From Catenibacillus scindens (GTDB taxonomy: Bacteria; Bacillota; Clostridia; Lachnospirales; Lachnospiraceae): a stretch of DNA of 64,000 nucleotides. The stretch is taken from contig NZ_JACHFW010000007.1 of NCBI RefSeq assembly GCF_014202115.1, positions 62,001 through 126,000 of the forward strand. Reading direction: 5' to 3'. The notes below the pieces were generated by a model. It worked only from the letters and a program-made list of their open reading frames with translations, was not told where the DNA came from and made no database searches. Position numbers and translations under genes: made by a program. Within the stretch, counting starts at the first letter, position 1, and every line of letters begins with the position of its first letter. This document shows positions 16,364 to 24,914 of this stretch, piece by piece.

Positions 16364-17161
16364 ATGTTACATGCCGCGTATAAACCCCTCCCGCCCTTTG
16401 GCTGCGGGGGCAGTCACATAAAGATCGTAAAGGAGACGGTTCTTATCAGTTTAGACATAGATTTTTACAGACGCCTTGCCAAAGGGCTTGTCCAACAGTT
16501 CGGCGACCGGTGCGAGATACTCATGATCCAGACAAAACCCGTAAAAGACTTTGACGAAGCCATTTTATTTATAGAAAATCCATGTATCACCAAAAGTCAT
16601 TGTATTCCCGATAAACGCCGCTCTGACGGCAAAGGTCTGGTTCAGACTCCGGCGTTTCTGGCATGGCAGGCCCTTTTAAAGCACAGTGCCAAGGCGCTTT
16701 CCCCGGAGGAACTTTGTGTCCCGGAAACGAAAGATATTTTTGGCCAGACTGCCCGCACAGACGACGGTAAAATTATAAAATATTCCCTGATGTATCTTTG
16801 CGACACCGAGACCCCCGGACAGATTGCTGCCATACTAGCGGTCCACTGGGATATCACCGCCCTTGTATCCGCCCAGGGAATGCTCGGCTCCCTTGTAGGA
16901 AGCTCTTCTCGCCCTCAGACGCCTTCGGCCCCGGATTGTAATGTAGAAGAATTTCTTGAGAAGCTAATTTTTCAGGCGGAAAGCCATATCGGGAAACCGG
17001 CGGCGGCCATGGACCGGCAGGAAAAGATCCGCGCTATCTGTTTTCTCAATGATGCCGGCGCGTTTTTGATCCAAAAATCCGGTGACCGGATATCAAAACA
17101 CTTTGGAATTTCAAAATATACTCTGTACAGCTATATCGACGCGGGCAAATCCTATGGATAG
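16364..17161 (+). CDS. YheO-like PAS/helix-turn-helix transcriptional regulator
   Basis: The 265-residue frame holds a YheO-type PAS domain (from LAKGLVQQFGDRCEILM) and a C-terminal helix-turn-helix (FLIQKSGDRISKHFGISKYTLYSYI, conserved part ISKHFGISKYTLYSYI) like the DauR family. Its targets are unknown; the nearest gene is the divergent ridA. The start is unclear: the ATG at 16364 has no ribosome site, while AAAGGAG at 16429-16435 is followed at ideal spacing by an in-frame ATC (16445), close to where homologues would begin. A mutated or non-canonical start is possible. Confidence 0.82.
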   Translation: MLHAAYKPLPPFGCGGSHIKIVKETVLISLDIDFYRRLAKGLVQQFGDRCEILMIQTKPVKDFDEAILFIENPCITKSHCIPDKRRSDGKGLVQTPAFLAWQALLKHSAKALSPEELCVPETKDIFGQTARTDDGKIIKYSLMYLCDTETPGQIAAILAVHWDITALVSAQGMLGSLVGSSSRPQTPSAPDCNVEEFLEKLIFQAESHIGKPAAAMDRQEKIRAICFLNDAGAFLIQKSGDRISKHFGISKYTLYSYIDAGKSYG

Positions 17162-17256
17162 TGGTAAAGTCTTCGCAAGTAAACTTGCTCCGCTTTTTCT
17201 TCCTCAGCCGCATGGCTGAATAGTTACAAAAAAATAGGTTCTATCAGAAAAACTTC

Positions 17257-17285
17257 TTGCCTTTTTTCAGGCGGTAGTGTACAAT
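17257..17285 (+). promoter_or_regulatory. promoter of the riboswitch-P-type ATPase unit
   Basis: TTGCCT (17257-17262) and TACAAT (17280-17285) are 17 bp apart, so transcription would start near 17292, just before the aptamer. Confidence 0.6.
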
Positions 17286-17310
17286 GGCATAGAATCTCAT
17301 ATTTCCGATG

Positions 17311-17398
17311 CATCAAAAGGGAGTAGTCAAAAACTCACCATCATCATCACGGGGCGCAGCCTCTGGTGGTGAGTACCATACAGGTGACAAGACTTTTC
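17311..17398 (+). ncRNA. yybP-ykoY manganese riboswitch aptamer
   Basis: The leader has the two conserved internal-loop strands of the yybP-ykoY family: CAAAAGGGAGTAG on the 5' side and GTGACAAGACTTTTC on the 3' side, with AAAAG/CTTTT closing P1. Between them lie hairpins, including ACTCACC with GGTGAGT. The RNA is followed by a terminator whose 5' arm is the aptamer's 3' strand. This family binds Mn2+ and commonly sits before P-type ATPases and MntP exporters. Recognition is by motif, not by a covariance search. Confidence 0.85.
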
Positions 17399-17459
17399 AT
17401 GTATCCGCTCTGAGAATATTTTTCTCAAAATCAAACGGATACAGGAAAAGTCTTTTTTT
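17389..17459 (+). terminator. riboswitch expression-platform terminator
   Basis: AAGACTTTTC (17389-17398) and GAAAAGTCTT (17445-17454) with inner TGTATCCG/CGGATACA form a long hairpin followed by a T-run. The 5' arm is shared with the aptamer P1 stem, so ligand-bound aptamer would prevent the terminator: an ON switch. Confidence 0.85.
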
Positions 17460-17576
17460 GTAATTGTTCCGCCGCCTATGTCGTCCGGCAAAACGCTCCC
17501 AAAAGCGCGTGTAGATTTTTGACATCTGGAAATACTAAGAAACCAAAGCACTCTATGAACACAAAGGAGGCCCATT

Positions 17577-20177
17577 ATGAAAGAATTTTATCAGATGACA
17601 AAGGAGGAGGCGCTGTCAGCCCTCCAGGCATCTGAAAACGGTCTGTCCGACGCCAAAGCGCAGAAAGCGCTGGAGACCCATGGGGAAAACGCCCTTACGG
17701 AGCAGAAAAAGAAAAGCCTGCTCCAAGTCTTTTTGAGCCAGTTCGCGGACCTTTTGGTGATTATCCTTATTATTGCCGCCATTGTTTCCATGATCTCCGG
17801 CAATGTGGAAAGCACCATTGTTATTATCGCTGTTATTGTTTTAAACGCCATCCTGGGAACTGTACAGTATGCCAAAGCGGAAAAATCCCTGGATTCCCTG
17901 AAAGCTCTTTCTTCCCCGAAAGCCAAGGTTCTTCGGGACGGACAGCGCCATGAAATTGACTCAAGATATATCGTTCCCGGCGATATTCTTCTCCTAGAAG
18001 CCGGCGATATGGTCTGCGCTGACGGACGCATCCTCTACAATTACTCCCTTCAGGTCAATGAAAGCTCCCTCACAGGAGAATCCACCAACGTGGATAAAAA
18101 GGAAGTCTGTCTGGAAGGGGAAATGCCTTTAGGAGACCGCATTAACATGGTCTATTCCGGAAGCCTTGTCACCTATGGACGGGCTACCGTACTTGTCACC
18201 GGAACCGGAATGAACACTGAGATCGGTAAAATCGCCACTTTGATGAACCAGACTAAGGATAAAAAGACGCCTCTCCAGGTCAGCCTTGATCAGTTCAGCA
18301 AAAAACTGGCCATTATCATCCTTGTGATCTGCGCTGTTGTCCTGCTTTTAAGTCTTTACCGGGATATGAGCTTTATTGATGCCCTCATGTTCGCTGTTGC
18401 TCTGGCTGTAGCGGCCATCCCTGAAGCGTTAAGCTCTATCGTTACCATCGTTCAGGCCATCGGAACTCAAAAAATGGTCCGTGAACACGCTGTTGTCAAA
18501 GAACTGAAAGCTGTGGAAAGTCTTGGCTGTGTTTCCGTGATCTGCTCTGATAAAACCGGTACACTGACCCAGAACAAAATGACCGTTCAGCAGATTTACA
18601 TCGACGGAAAGCTGTTCACCCCATTTACCCTGGATCTGCGCAACCAGCTTCACCGTTACCTCCTGTATGACGCTATTCTCTCCAATGATTCTTCCTTCAG
18701 CGAAGGGCAGGGCATTGGCGACCCCACAGAATACTGTCTTCTGGAAATGGCACAGAACGCCGGTGTTGATTTTTCTGTAATCCGTGAACTGATGCCCCGC
18801 CGGGCGGAAATCCCATTTGACTCCGACCGCAAGCTCATGAGTACAAAATATAATATGCGTGGCAAGCCGGTGATCCTTACAAAAGGAGCCGTTGACGTTC
18901 TCCTCTCCAGAACCGACCGGATTGCTTTTTCCGACGGTGTCCGCCCTATTACTGAGGAAGACAAAAAAACCATCCTTGCTCAAAATAACAGCTTCTCAGA
19001 AAACGGTCTGCGTGTTTTGGCCTTCGGTTATAAAGATAATGACGAGACTGAACCGTTGACTTTGGATGATGAGCAGGATTTTATTTTCCTCGGCCTTGTA
19101 TCTATTATTGACCCGCCCCGTGAAGAGTCCAAAGCCGCTGTGGCTGACGCCACACGGGCAGGTATTAAGACTGTCATGATCACCGGTGACCACAAAGTCA
19201 CCGCTGCCGCCATTGCCAGACAGATCGGGATTTTTAAAGACGGCGACATGGCCATTACAGGAACAGAACTGGACGCCATGAGCGATGAAGAGCTGGATGA
19301 AAAGATCGAATCCATCTCTGTCTATGCCCGTGTGTCCCCTGAAAATAAAATCCGTATTGTGGACGCATGGCAGAGAAAAGGGCGCATTGTTTCCATGACC
19401 GGCGACGGCGTCAACGACGCCCCTGCCTTAAAGAAAGCGGATATCGGCGTTGCCATGGGTATTACCGGTACAGAAGTATCCAAAGACGCCGCTTCTATGA
19501 TCCTTCAGGATGATAATTTTGCCACCATCATTAAAGCCGTGGCCAACGGACGCAACGTCTACCGGAACATAAAAAACGCCATTCAGTTTTTACTTTCGGG
19601 AAATACCGCAGCCATCCTGTCTGTGCTTTACACATCTATCGCTGGGCTGGCTGTTCCTTTTGCCCCGGTACACCTGCTGTTCATCAACCTTCTCACTGAC
19701 TCGCTGCCGGCCATCGCCATCGGCATGGAGCCTGCGGACAGGGATATTTTGTCAGAGAAGCCCCGAAATCCCAAAGAAGGTATTTTAAACCGGGCATTTA
19801 TGACCAATCTTGGAATTTTCGGCGTCCTTATCGCCGTATGTACGATGATCTCTTATCACTTTGGCCTTGCCACAGATGCGGCGACAGCAAGCACTATGGC
19901 CTTTGCCACACTCACCATCGCCCGCCTGTTCCACGGTTTTAACTGCCGCAGCAAACATTCTGTCTTCGGCAACCCCATCAGCAAAAACTGGTGGTGCCTT
20001 GGCGCCTTTGCTCTCGGTCTTTTGCTGATCAATATGGTATTATTCATCCCCGGTCTTCACTCTCTGTTCTCTGTGACAGACCTGACCGGCATGCAGATCG
20101 GATGTATTTACCTTATGGCATTTATCCCCACACTGATCATACAGATTGGAAAGATCATCCGGGAACATATCAAATAA
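17577..20177 (+). CDS. P-type cation ATPase, Ca2+/Mn2+ exporter type
   Basis: The 866-residue type-IIA P-type ATPase has an N-terminal cation ATPase domain, about ten membrane helices, the actuator motif LTGES, the phosphorylated Asp325 in CSDKTGTLTQ, and the hinge TGDGVNDAPALKKADIG. The M4 site reads AVAAIPEAL and M6 reads INLLTDSLPAIAIGMEP, as in calcium pumps. The manganese riboswitch in its leader makes Mn2+ efflux likely; Ca2+ remains possible, as both are known for related Streptococcus and Bacillus pumps. AAGGAGG precedes the ATG. Confidence 0.93.
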   Translation: MKEFYQMTKEEALSALQASENGLSDAKAQKALETHGENALTEQKKKSLLQVFLSQFADLLVIILIIAAIVSMISGNVESTIVIIAVIVLNAILGTVQYAKAEKSLDSLKALSSPKAKVLRDGQRHEIDSRYIVPGDILLLEAGDMVCADGRILYNYSLQVNESSLTGESTNVDKKEVCLEGEMPLGDRINMVYSGSLVTYGRATVLVTGTGMNTEIGKIATLMNQTKDKKTPLQVSLDQFSKKLAIIILVICAVVLLLSLYRDMSFIDALMFAVALAVAAIPEALSSIVTIVQAIGTQKMVREHAVVKELKAVESLGCVSVICSDKTGTLTQNKMTVQQIYIDGKLFTPFTLDLRNQLHRYLLYDAILSNDSSFSEGQGIGDPTEYCLLEMAQNAGVDFSVIRELMPRRAEIPFDSDRKLMSTKYNMRGKPVILTKGAVDVLLSRTDRIAFSDGVRPITEEDKKTILAQNNSFSENGLRVLAFGYKDNDETEPLTLDDEQDFIFLGLVSIIDPPREESKAAVADATRAGIKTVMITGDHKVTAAAIARQIGIFKDGDMAITGTELDAMSDEELDEKIESISVYARVSPENKIRIVDAWQRKGRIVSMTGDGVNDAPALKKADIGVAMGITGTEVSKDAASMILQDDNFATIIKAVANGRNVYRNIKNAIQFLLSGNTAAILSVLYTSIAGLAVPFAPVHLLFINLLTDSLPAIAIGMEPADRDILSEKPRNPKEGILNRAFMTNLGIFGVLIAVCTMISYHFGLATDAATASTMAFATLTIARLFHGFNCRSKHSVFGNPISKNWWCLGAFALGLLLINMVLFIPGLHSLFSVTDLTGMQIGCIYLMAFIPTLIIQIGKIIREHIK

Positions 20178-20192
20178 TTAATATGATTTTTT

Positions 20193-20231
20193 AAGATCCT
20201 CCATGCTATATCAGCACGGAGGGTCTTTTTT
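20193..20231 (+). terminator. terminator of the P-type ATPase gene
   Basis: AAGATCCTCCATGCT pairs imperfectly with AGCACGGAGGGTCTT around a short loop and is followed by TTTTTT. Confidence 0.8.
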
Positions 20232-20254
20232 CGTCACAGTTTTCATAAATGCTA

Positions 20255-20284
20255 TTGTTTTTTTCTATATGGGTATGCTATGAT
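20255..20284 (+). promoter_or_regulatory. promoter of the PurF-like gene
   Basis: TTGTTT (20255-20260) and TATGAT (20279-20284) are 18 bp apart, about 70 bp before the ATG. Confidence 0.5.
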
Positions 20285-20353
20285 AGGAATGCCCTAAGGG
20301 GCAAAGAAAAACGTTACTGTCTAGTTAAAATATAATTATAGGAGTGTTGATTT

Positions 20354-21805
20354 ATGGGCGGAATTTTCGGAGTTGTATCAAAGAAAAGTTGTACATTAGA
20401 TCTGTTTTTCGGGATCGACTATCATTCCCATCTTGGAACGAAACGGGGCGGTATGGCTATCTATGGACCTGACGGCTTTAACCGCAGCATTCATAACATT
20501 GAAAATTCTCCTTTCCGGACAAAATTTGAGCATGATGTGGAAGAACTTGAAGGACATATCGGTATCGGCTGTATTTCCGACACAGATCCACAGCCCCTGC
20601 TCATCCAGTCCCATCTTGGCAGCTATGCCATTACAACTGTCGGTAAGATCAATAATGAAGAGGAACTTGTAAAGTATGTTTATGACCATGGTCACACCCA
20701 TTTTCTGGAAATGAGCGGCGGACGGATTAATACCTCCGAGCTGGTGGCCACACTCATTGACCAGCAGGCTTCTTTTGTGGAAGGTTTGTCCTTTGCCCAG
20801 GATATGATCAATGGTTCCATGACGATCCTTCTGATGACAAAAGACGGTCTCATCGCTGCCCGTGATAAACTGGGACGCACCCCTCTGGTCATCGGCGAAA
20901 AAGAGGACGGCTACTGCGCTTCTTTTGAAAGCTTCGCCTATATTAATCTGGGATATCACGATTACCGGGAACTTGGCCCCGGCGAAATTGTGTCTATCAC
21001 TCCGGAAGGTGTGGAACAGTTGAAAGCGCCCGGAGACCAGATGCAGATCTGCTCCTTTTTGTGGGTGTACTATGGCTATCCTACATCTTCCTACGAAGGT
21101 GTCAATGTGGAAGCCATGCGCTACAAATGCGGTGAAATGCTGGCCCGCCATGACATGGCCCAGGGTGAAAACATCCATCCCGATTACATTGCCGGCGTGC
21201 CCGACACCGGTACGGCCCACGCTATCGGCTACGCCAACGCCTCCGGCGTTCCTTTTGCCCGTCCTTTTATTAAATATACCCCCACATGGCCCCGGTCTTT
21301 CATGCCTCAGAACCAGAGTCAGCGCAATCTCATTGCCCGCATGAAGCTTATTCCGGTAGACGCCCTGATCCGGGGCAAAAGCCTGCTGCTCATTGATGAT
21401 TCCATTGTCCGGGGCACTCAGCTCGGAGAAACGACAGAATTTTTATATGACAGCGGAGCCAGAGAAGTACACATCCGCCCCGCCTGTCCTCCATTGCTGT
21501 TTGGATGTCCGTTCTTAAACTTTTCCCGGTCTTCCTCTGACCTGGATCTCATTACCCGCCGGGTGATCCGCGACCGGGAAGGAGACATTGTATCTGAGAA
21601 AACATTGTTTGATTACGCAGACCCTAACAGCACAAATTACAACGAAATGGTGGAAGAAATCCGACGCCGTCTGAACTTTACCACCCTCCGCTTCCACCGC
21701 CTGGACGATCTGGTAACCTCCATCGGACTGCCGGAGGAGAAAGTCTGCACATACTGCTGGAGCGGCAAAGGCTGTTCAGGATGCAGCCACGGATGCGGAA
21801 AATAA
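20354..21805 (+). CDS. PurF-like amidophosphoribosyltransferase paralogue lacking the N-terminal Cys
   Basis: The 483-residue protein has the two-domain layout of glutamine PRPP amidotransferase: an Ntn-hydrolase-like domain (residues 1 to about 230) and a phosphoribosyltransferase domain with the PRPP loop LLLIDDSIVRGTQ near 344-356. The N-terminus reads MGGIFGVV, whereas active enzymes begin MCGI, so the nucleophile Cys is Gly. Glutamine hydrolysis in the usual way is therefore unlikely; it might use ammonia or have another role. The C-terminus is cysteine-rich (CTYCWSGKGCSGCSHGCGK), possibly extending the iron-sulfur site of this family. It is transcribed alone. Confidence 0.82.
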   Translation: MGGIFGVVSKKSCTLDLFFGIDYHSHLGTKRGGMAIYGPDGFNRSIHNIENSPFRTKFEHDVEELEGHIGIGCISDTDPQPLLIQSHLGSYAITTVGKINNEEELVKYVYDHGHTHFLEMSGGRINTSELVATLIDQQASFVEGLSFAQDMINGSMTILLMTKDGLIAARDKLGRTPLVIGEKEDGYCASFESFAYINLGYHDYRELGPGEIVSITPEGVEQLKAPGDQMQICSFLWVYYGYPTSSYEGVNVEAMRYKCGEMLARHDMAQGENIHPDYIAGVPDTGTAHAIGYANASGVPFARPFIKYTPTWPRSFMPQNQSQRNLIARMKLIPVDALIRGKSLLLIDDSIVRGTQLGETTEFLYDSGAREVHIRPACPPLLFGCPFLNFSRSSSDLDLITRRVIRDREGDIVSEKTLFDYADPNSTNYNEMVEEIRRRLNFTTLRFHRLDDLVTSIGLPEEKVCTYCWSGKGCSGCSHGCGK

Positions 21806-21833
21806 AATATGACATGATACAGACATGACATTC

Positions 21834-21870
21834 AAAACAGGGAAGAATGTAAAGTTCTTCTCTGTTTTTT
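21834..21870 (+). terminator. terminator of the PurF-like gene
   Basis: AAAACAGGGAAGAA and TTCTTCTCTGTTTT form a stem with one mismatch, followed by a T-run. Confidence 0.75.
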
Positions 21871-21972
21871 GTAACTATTTTGCCATGCGTCTGGTTTAGT
21901 CAAATTCCCTGCCGCAAGCAACAGAGTATCAAGCTAACAGCGAGAATCCAGGATACATAGCTGAATAGTTAC
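21871..21972. repeat. palindromic repeat with TAACTATT ends and a filled interior
   Basis: The ends GTAACTATTTTGCCATG and CATAGCTGAATAGTTAC are inverted. The interior (TCAAATTCCCTGCCGCAAG ...) resembles the sequence near 40509 (TCAAAGACCCCGCAGCAAG ...), so this copy seems to carry a second repeat inside. Apart from this the 319-bp gap before the BTAD gene shows nothing further. Confidence 0.6.
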
Positions 21973-22124
21973 TTTCCAAAAAACTTTTTGTCACATAAAA
22001 GTCACATATAACAACATTTTCCTCATTTTGCCATTGAATATTTTTCCTGGGACATTTATAATGTAACTATCTATTCCGGCCTTTATAAAAGCTGAAGGTC
22101 CGGCAAAACTACAGGAGGATAAAA

Positions 22125-23339
22125 ATGTCGGCAACAACACTTCACATTAAAATGTTCGGTGAATTTTCCATATCCAATGAATATGGACGTTTTTCACATA
22201 TAAATAATAAAAGCCTTCAGATCACCCGGCTTCTCGCATATCTTATCGCCAACAAAGACACGGAAATCCACAAGGATAAGCTGATGGAGCTTCTATGGCC
22301 TGATGAAAACGCCACAAACCCATCGGGCGCTCTGCGCAATCTGGTCTACCGCGCCCGCCAGATTCTCGAAGAGTTTTTTCCGTCCCAGGAAGATGCTTCC
22401 GGATCGGAGAATGCTCCGGTAGAATGTATTTTGTTTTCCAAAAACGCTTACCGATGGAATCCTGAACTGGACTGCGAAATTGATATCTTTCAGTTTGAAG
22501 ATTGTATTGCCCAGGCTGATCAGGAAACAGATGAAAAACAACAGTACGCTCTGTACCAGAAAGCCCATGATCTTTACAAAGGAGATTTTTTAAATATTTT
22601 AACTTCAGATGAATGGGTCGTCTTCCGGAAAGTTTTTTATAAAAATTTATATACCAAAGTTACTGCCAATATGTGCCGCTATTTAAGCAGTCAGAAAAAT
22701 TATACCGCGGTCATTCGCCTGTGCGAGGCGTCCTCTCTGGTAGATCCTATGGACGAGCAGATTCATGTTGAAAAGATTCATGCCTATCTTCAAATGCACG
22801 CCCCATCCCAGGCCATGGCCTATTATTATTCCGTGGCGGATCTTTTTACTCAAAAATTTGGCATTGAACCGGGAACTGAAATGCAGAAAATCTATCATGA
22901 AATACTGATCCAGCTTCCCAACTATCACAAAAATATCCATGAGCTTGAAAATCTTCTGAAAGAAGACAAAGAGGAGAAAAGAAGTTTTTTCTGCACCTTC
23001 GACGTTTTTAAATATATTTACCAGCTCAGCCAGCGTTTTGTGCGCCGCTCCCCATTAAAACGCTACCTTGTCCTCTTTACATTGACGGACACAAGCCGAC
23101 CTTCAGAAATTACTAACACACTCATTGATGAGATGGATGTGCTTTACGAAGTACTTTCTAAAAATCTTCGGCGAAATGACGTCTTTACAAAAGCGGCGCC
23201 CTGCCAGTTTGCCCTGATCATAGTCTTAGATGACGAGGCCGCCTGTCAGGCAACCCTCCAGCGCATTTTACGCCGCTATGAAAAGCAAAGGAAGTCAGCC
23301 CAGATTCAGATTCAGATCGACCACAGTCCGATTCAGTAA
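22125..23339 (+). CDS. BTAD/SARP-like transcriptional regulator
   Basis: The 404-residue protein has an OmpR-type winged helix at the N-terminus (LHIKMFGEFSI ... LMELLWPDENATNPSGALRNLVYRAR), followed by a bacterial transcriptional activator (TPR-like) domain to about residue 265. The last 100 residues (YLVLFTLT ... RRNDVFTKAAPCQFALIIVL) resemble a degenerate GGDEF-like fold; that is a pattern impression. AGGAGG precedes the ATG. Its targets are unknown; the C-deglycosidase-like genes are convergent to it. Confidence 0.85.
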   Translation: MSATTLHIKMFGEFSISNEYGRFSHINNKSLQITRLLAYLIANKDTEIHKDKLMELLWPDENATNPSGALRNLVYRARQILEEFFPSQEDASGSENAPVECILFSKNAYRWNPELDCEIDIFQFEDCIAQADQETDEKQQYALYQKAHDLYKGDFLNILTSDEWVVFRKVFYKNLYTKVTANMCRYLSSQKNYTAVIRLCEASSLVDPMDEQIHVEKIHAYLQMHAPSQAMAYYYSVADLFTQKFGIEPGTEMQKIYHEILIQLPNYHKNIHELENLLKEDKEEKRSFFCTFDVFKYIYQLSQRFVRRSPLKRYLVLFTLTDTSRPSEITNTLIDEMDVLYEVLSKNLRRNDVFTKAAPCQFALIIVLDDEAACQATLQRILRRYEKQRKSAQIQIQIDHSPIQ

Positions 23340-23351
23340 GTTCCAATATTT

Positions 23352-23400
23352 AGAAAATAAAAATGCCTCCACGGTGTACGTGAAGGCATTTTTATTTTCT
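23352..23400. terminator. bidirectional terminator between BTAD gene and deglycosidase-like genes
   Basis: AGAAAATAAAAATGCCT and AGGCATTTTTATTTTCT form a long stem with A- and T-runs on both sides, able to work in both directions. Confidence 0.8.
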
Positions 23401-23402
23401 CC

Positions 23403-23466
23403 GACTCCTGCCGGAAGTCAAATGGACGCGCAAGCGCACCCGCCCGGCCGCGCCCGCAGAAATAAA
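23403..23466 (+). repeat. dispersed repeat, CCTCGCGGCAGT family, diverged copy
   Basis: The order CTGCCGGAAGTCAAATGGACGCGCAAGCGC, CCCGCAGAAATAAA (given here as its recognisable parts AAATGGACGCGCAAGCGC and GCAGAAATAAA) parallels the copies at 11561-11630 and 40571-40638 with many changes. Confidence 0.4.
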
Positions 23467-23487
23467 AAGGCCGCCCGTAGGCGGCCT
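23464..23487 (-). terminator. terminator of the deglycosidase-like operon
   Basis: On the minus strand AGGCCGCC and GGCGGCCT pair around a 4-nt loop and are followed by TTTTT, 18 bp after the stop of the alpha-subunit gene. Confidence 0.8.
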
Positions 23488-23504
23488 AGTTACTGCAGCA
23501 CCAA

Positions 23505-24476
23505 TCATTCATTTCCAAGGAGGCGTTTCAGCATATGGGCATATCTTGTCAACTGCTCACAAGCATCCGTCGTATCGTTATAATGGTGACCTTCATATTC
23601 GGTTGCAATATATCCTTTATAACCGGATTCTTTGATCAGCGGAAGGATCTTATCACAAGGCGTGGTATAGTCAAATTCATCCTCACCTATGTACCAGAAT
23701 TTGCTATGAATATATACAGTATTTTTCATCAGCATAGGCACCCATTCCAGATGAGCCGGACCGTATGTCGCGTAAATATCCTTCACAAAATCTTTCTCCG
23801 CGTCTGTATAGGAAGCGTCGGCCAGAAGCACATTCTGCGCCTCCCCGGCTTTATGGCGTTCACAAATCTCATCCACCTTCTCCTGACGGCATCCGAAATC
23901 TTCTACAGCCTGAATTTTATTTAAAATATGAGGCGTCTCGGCAAAAATACTGAAATCCGGGACAACTCCAAGCCATCCATCACTGTTGCTCATGATCTCA
24001 AGATATTCCTGCCACTCCGGAATTACCGGCGTATGAGGCGCGTGAAGTTCAATAGCTAAAACAATACCGATCTTCTTGGCATAAGGAAGCATCTTTTTGT
24101 AGATCTTTGGTGAGATGGCATGCTGTGTGCGGACAAGGTCAAACCCCATATATTTCGCGTACATCATATCATCCAGTGTAGATTGAATAATCTCATCTTC
24201 TGTCAGATCTCTATCCGAATGGGTTCCCATATCAATATAGGCGCTATAGCATACCGGATGCATATCATATTTTTTCAGAAGTGCTGTAAAATCATCCATC
24301 CACTCTTTAGAAGGGTGAGGATATTCGGGAACCATCTGGCTGGCAACCAGCTCAACGCCGGTATATCCCATCTCCCGGCCCTTTTTGAGACAATCTTCCA
24401 GTGTCATTCTTCCATTAATATATTCTCCCGATAAAGCATATAATGTGAGGCATAATTCAATATCATGTTTTCTCAT
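23505..24476 (-). CDS. TIM-barrel protein, probable C-glycoside deglycosidase alpha subunit
   Basis: The 323-residue protein belongs to the xylose-isomerase-like TIM-barrel (sugar phosphate isomerase/epimerase) superfamily. Candidate metal ligands are in AIELHAPHTP, VVPDFSIF, HSKFW and TEYEGHHY. It lies 15 bp downstream of a DUF6379-type gene; in known pairs (DfgA/DfgB, CarB/CarC, DgpC/DgpB) a TIM-barrel alpha and a DUF6379 beta subunit form a Mn2+-dependent enzyme that cleaves C-C glycosidic bonds of oxidised plant C-glycosides. That function is inferred from family plus pairing. No sugar oxidoreductase is next to it. The ATG at 24476 is chosen for its GGGGG site; a TTG lies two codons earlier. 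Confidence 0.8.
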   Translation of the reverse strand: MRKHDIELCLTLYALSGEYINGRMTLEDCLKKGREMGYTGVELVASQMVPEYPHPSKEWMDDFTALLKKYDMHPVCYSAYIDMGTHSDRDLTEDEIIQSTLDDMMYAKYMGFDLVRTQHAISPKIYKKMLPYAKKIGIVLAIELHAPHTPVIPEWQEYLEIMSNSDGWLGVVPDFSIFAETPHILNKIQAVEDFGCRQEKVDEICERHKAGEAQNVLLADASYTDAEKDFVKDIYATYGPAHLEWVPMLMKNTVYIHSKFWYIGEDEFDYTTPCDKILPLIKESGYKGYIATEYEGHHYNDTTDACEQLTRYAHMLKRLLGNE

Positions 24477-24491
24477 CGCCAATTTCCCCCT

Positions 24492-24914
24492 TTACTTTAC
24501 CTGCAAAACTTTTGTATCCGAACCGTCAAGTACAAGATAACTGCCGGAATATCCGGTGTATGGGATACGATGTTTCATCTTGATGGTAACTTCGTGTTCA
24601 CCCTGAGGCAGTCCGCCTTCCTTCAAAATAAAATAGCGGGCTTTATCCAGAATAAACCAGTATTCCAAATACAGGTCTTTGAGCTGGGACAACAGACATT
24701 GCTTTCCATTAACATTAAAATACACCGTGTTCTCCGGCACCTTCTCTCCATCCACGTAGATTTCCAGAGACTCAATACAGCTTAAAAAAGTTCCCCGGTA
24801 GGATGGATACTGGCCATAAAATTCATAACCGATCGTCATATTTCCGGTCTGTACATTTGTAATACCTTCGGCAGCGCTGATCAATAACTTGTTATACGCT
24901 TGAAATTGAGCCAT
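24492..24914 (-). CDS. DUF6379 protein, probable C-glycoside deglycosidase beta subunit
   Basis: The 140-residue protein is a beta-rich domain with the pattern YPSYRG, SLEIYVDGEKVP, GGLPQGEHEVTIKMKHRIPY, typical of the C-deglycosidation enzyme beta subunit (DUF6379). The beta subunit pairs with a TIM-barrel alpha subunit, encoded 15 bp downstream. The ATG at 24914 has a GGGGG site at good spacing; an ATG ten codons upstream has none. Upstream on the minus strand is a -10 TATAAT (24988-24993) and the inverted repeat GTTTC-N7-GAAAC near 25016-25032, a possible operator. Confidence 0.8.
   Translation of the reverse strand: MAQFQAYNKLLISAAEGITNVQTGNMTIGYEFYGQYPSYRGTFLSCIESLEIYVDGEKVPENTVYFNVNGKQCLLSQLKDLYLEYWFILDKARYFILKEGGLPQGEHEVTIKMKHRIPYTGYSGSYLVLDGSDTKVLQVK

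Noticed and set aside
17311-17459. T-box or other leader type before the P-type ATPase
   Set aside because: No T-box GGTGG motif is present; GGGAGTAG with CAAGACTTTTC and the P-type ATPase downstream fit yybP-ykoY.
20396-21220. 274-codon minus-strand open frame
   Set aside because: It is wholly antisense to the PurF-like gene, has no ribosome site and encodes a His/Cys-rich sequence typical of a reverse-frame shadow.
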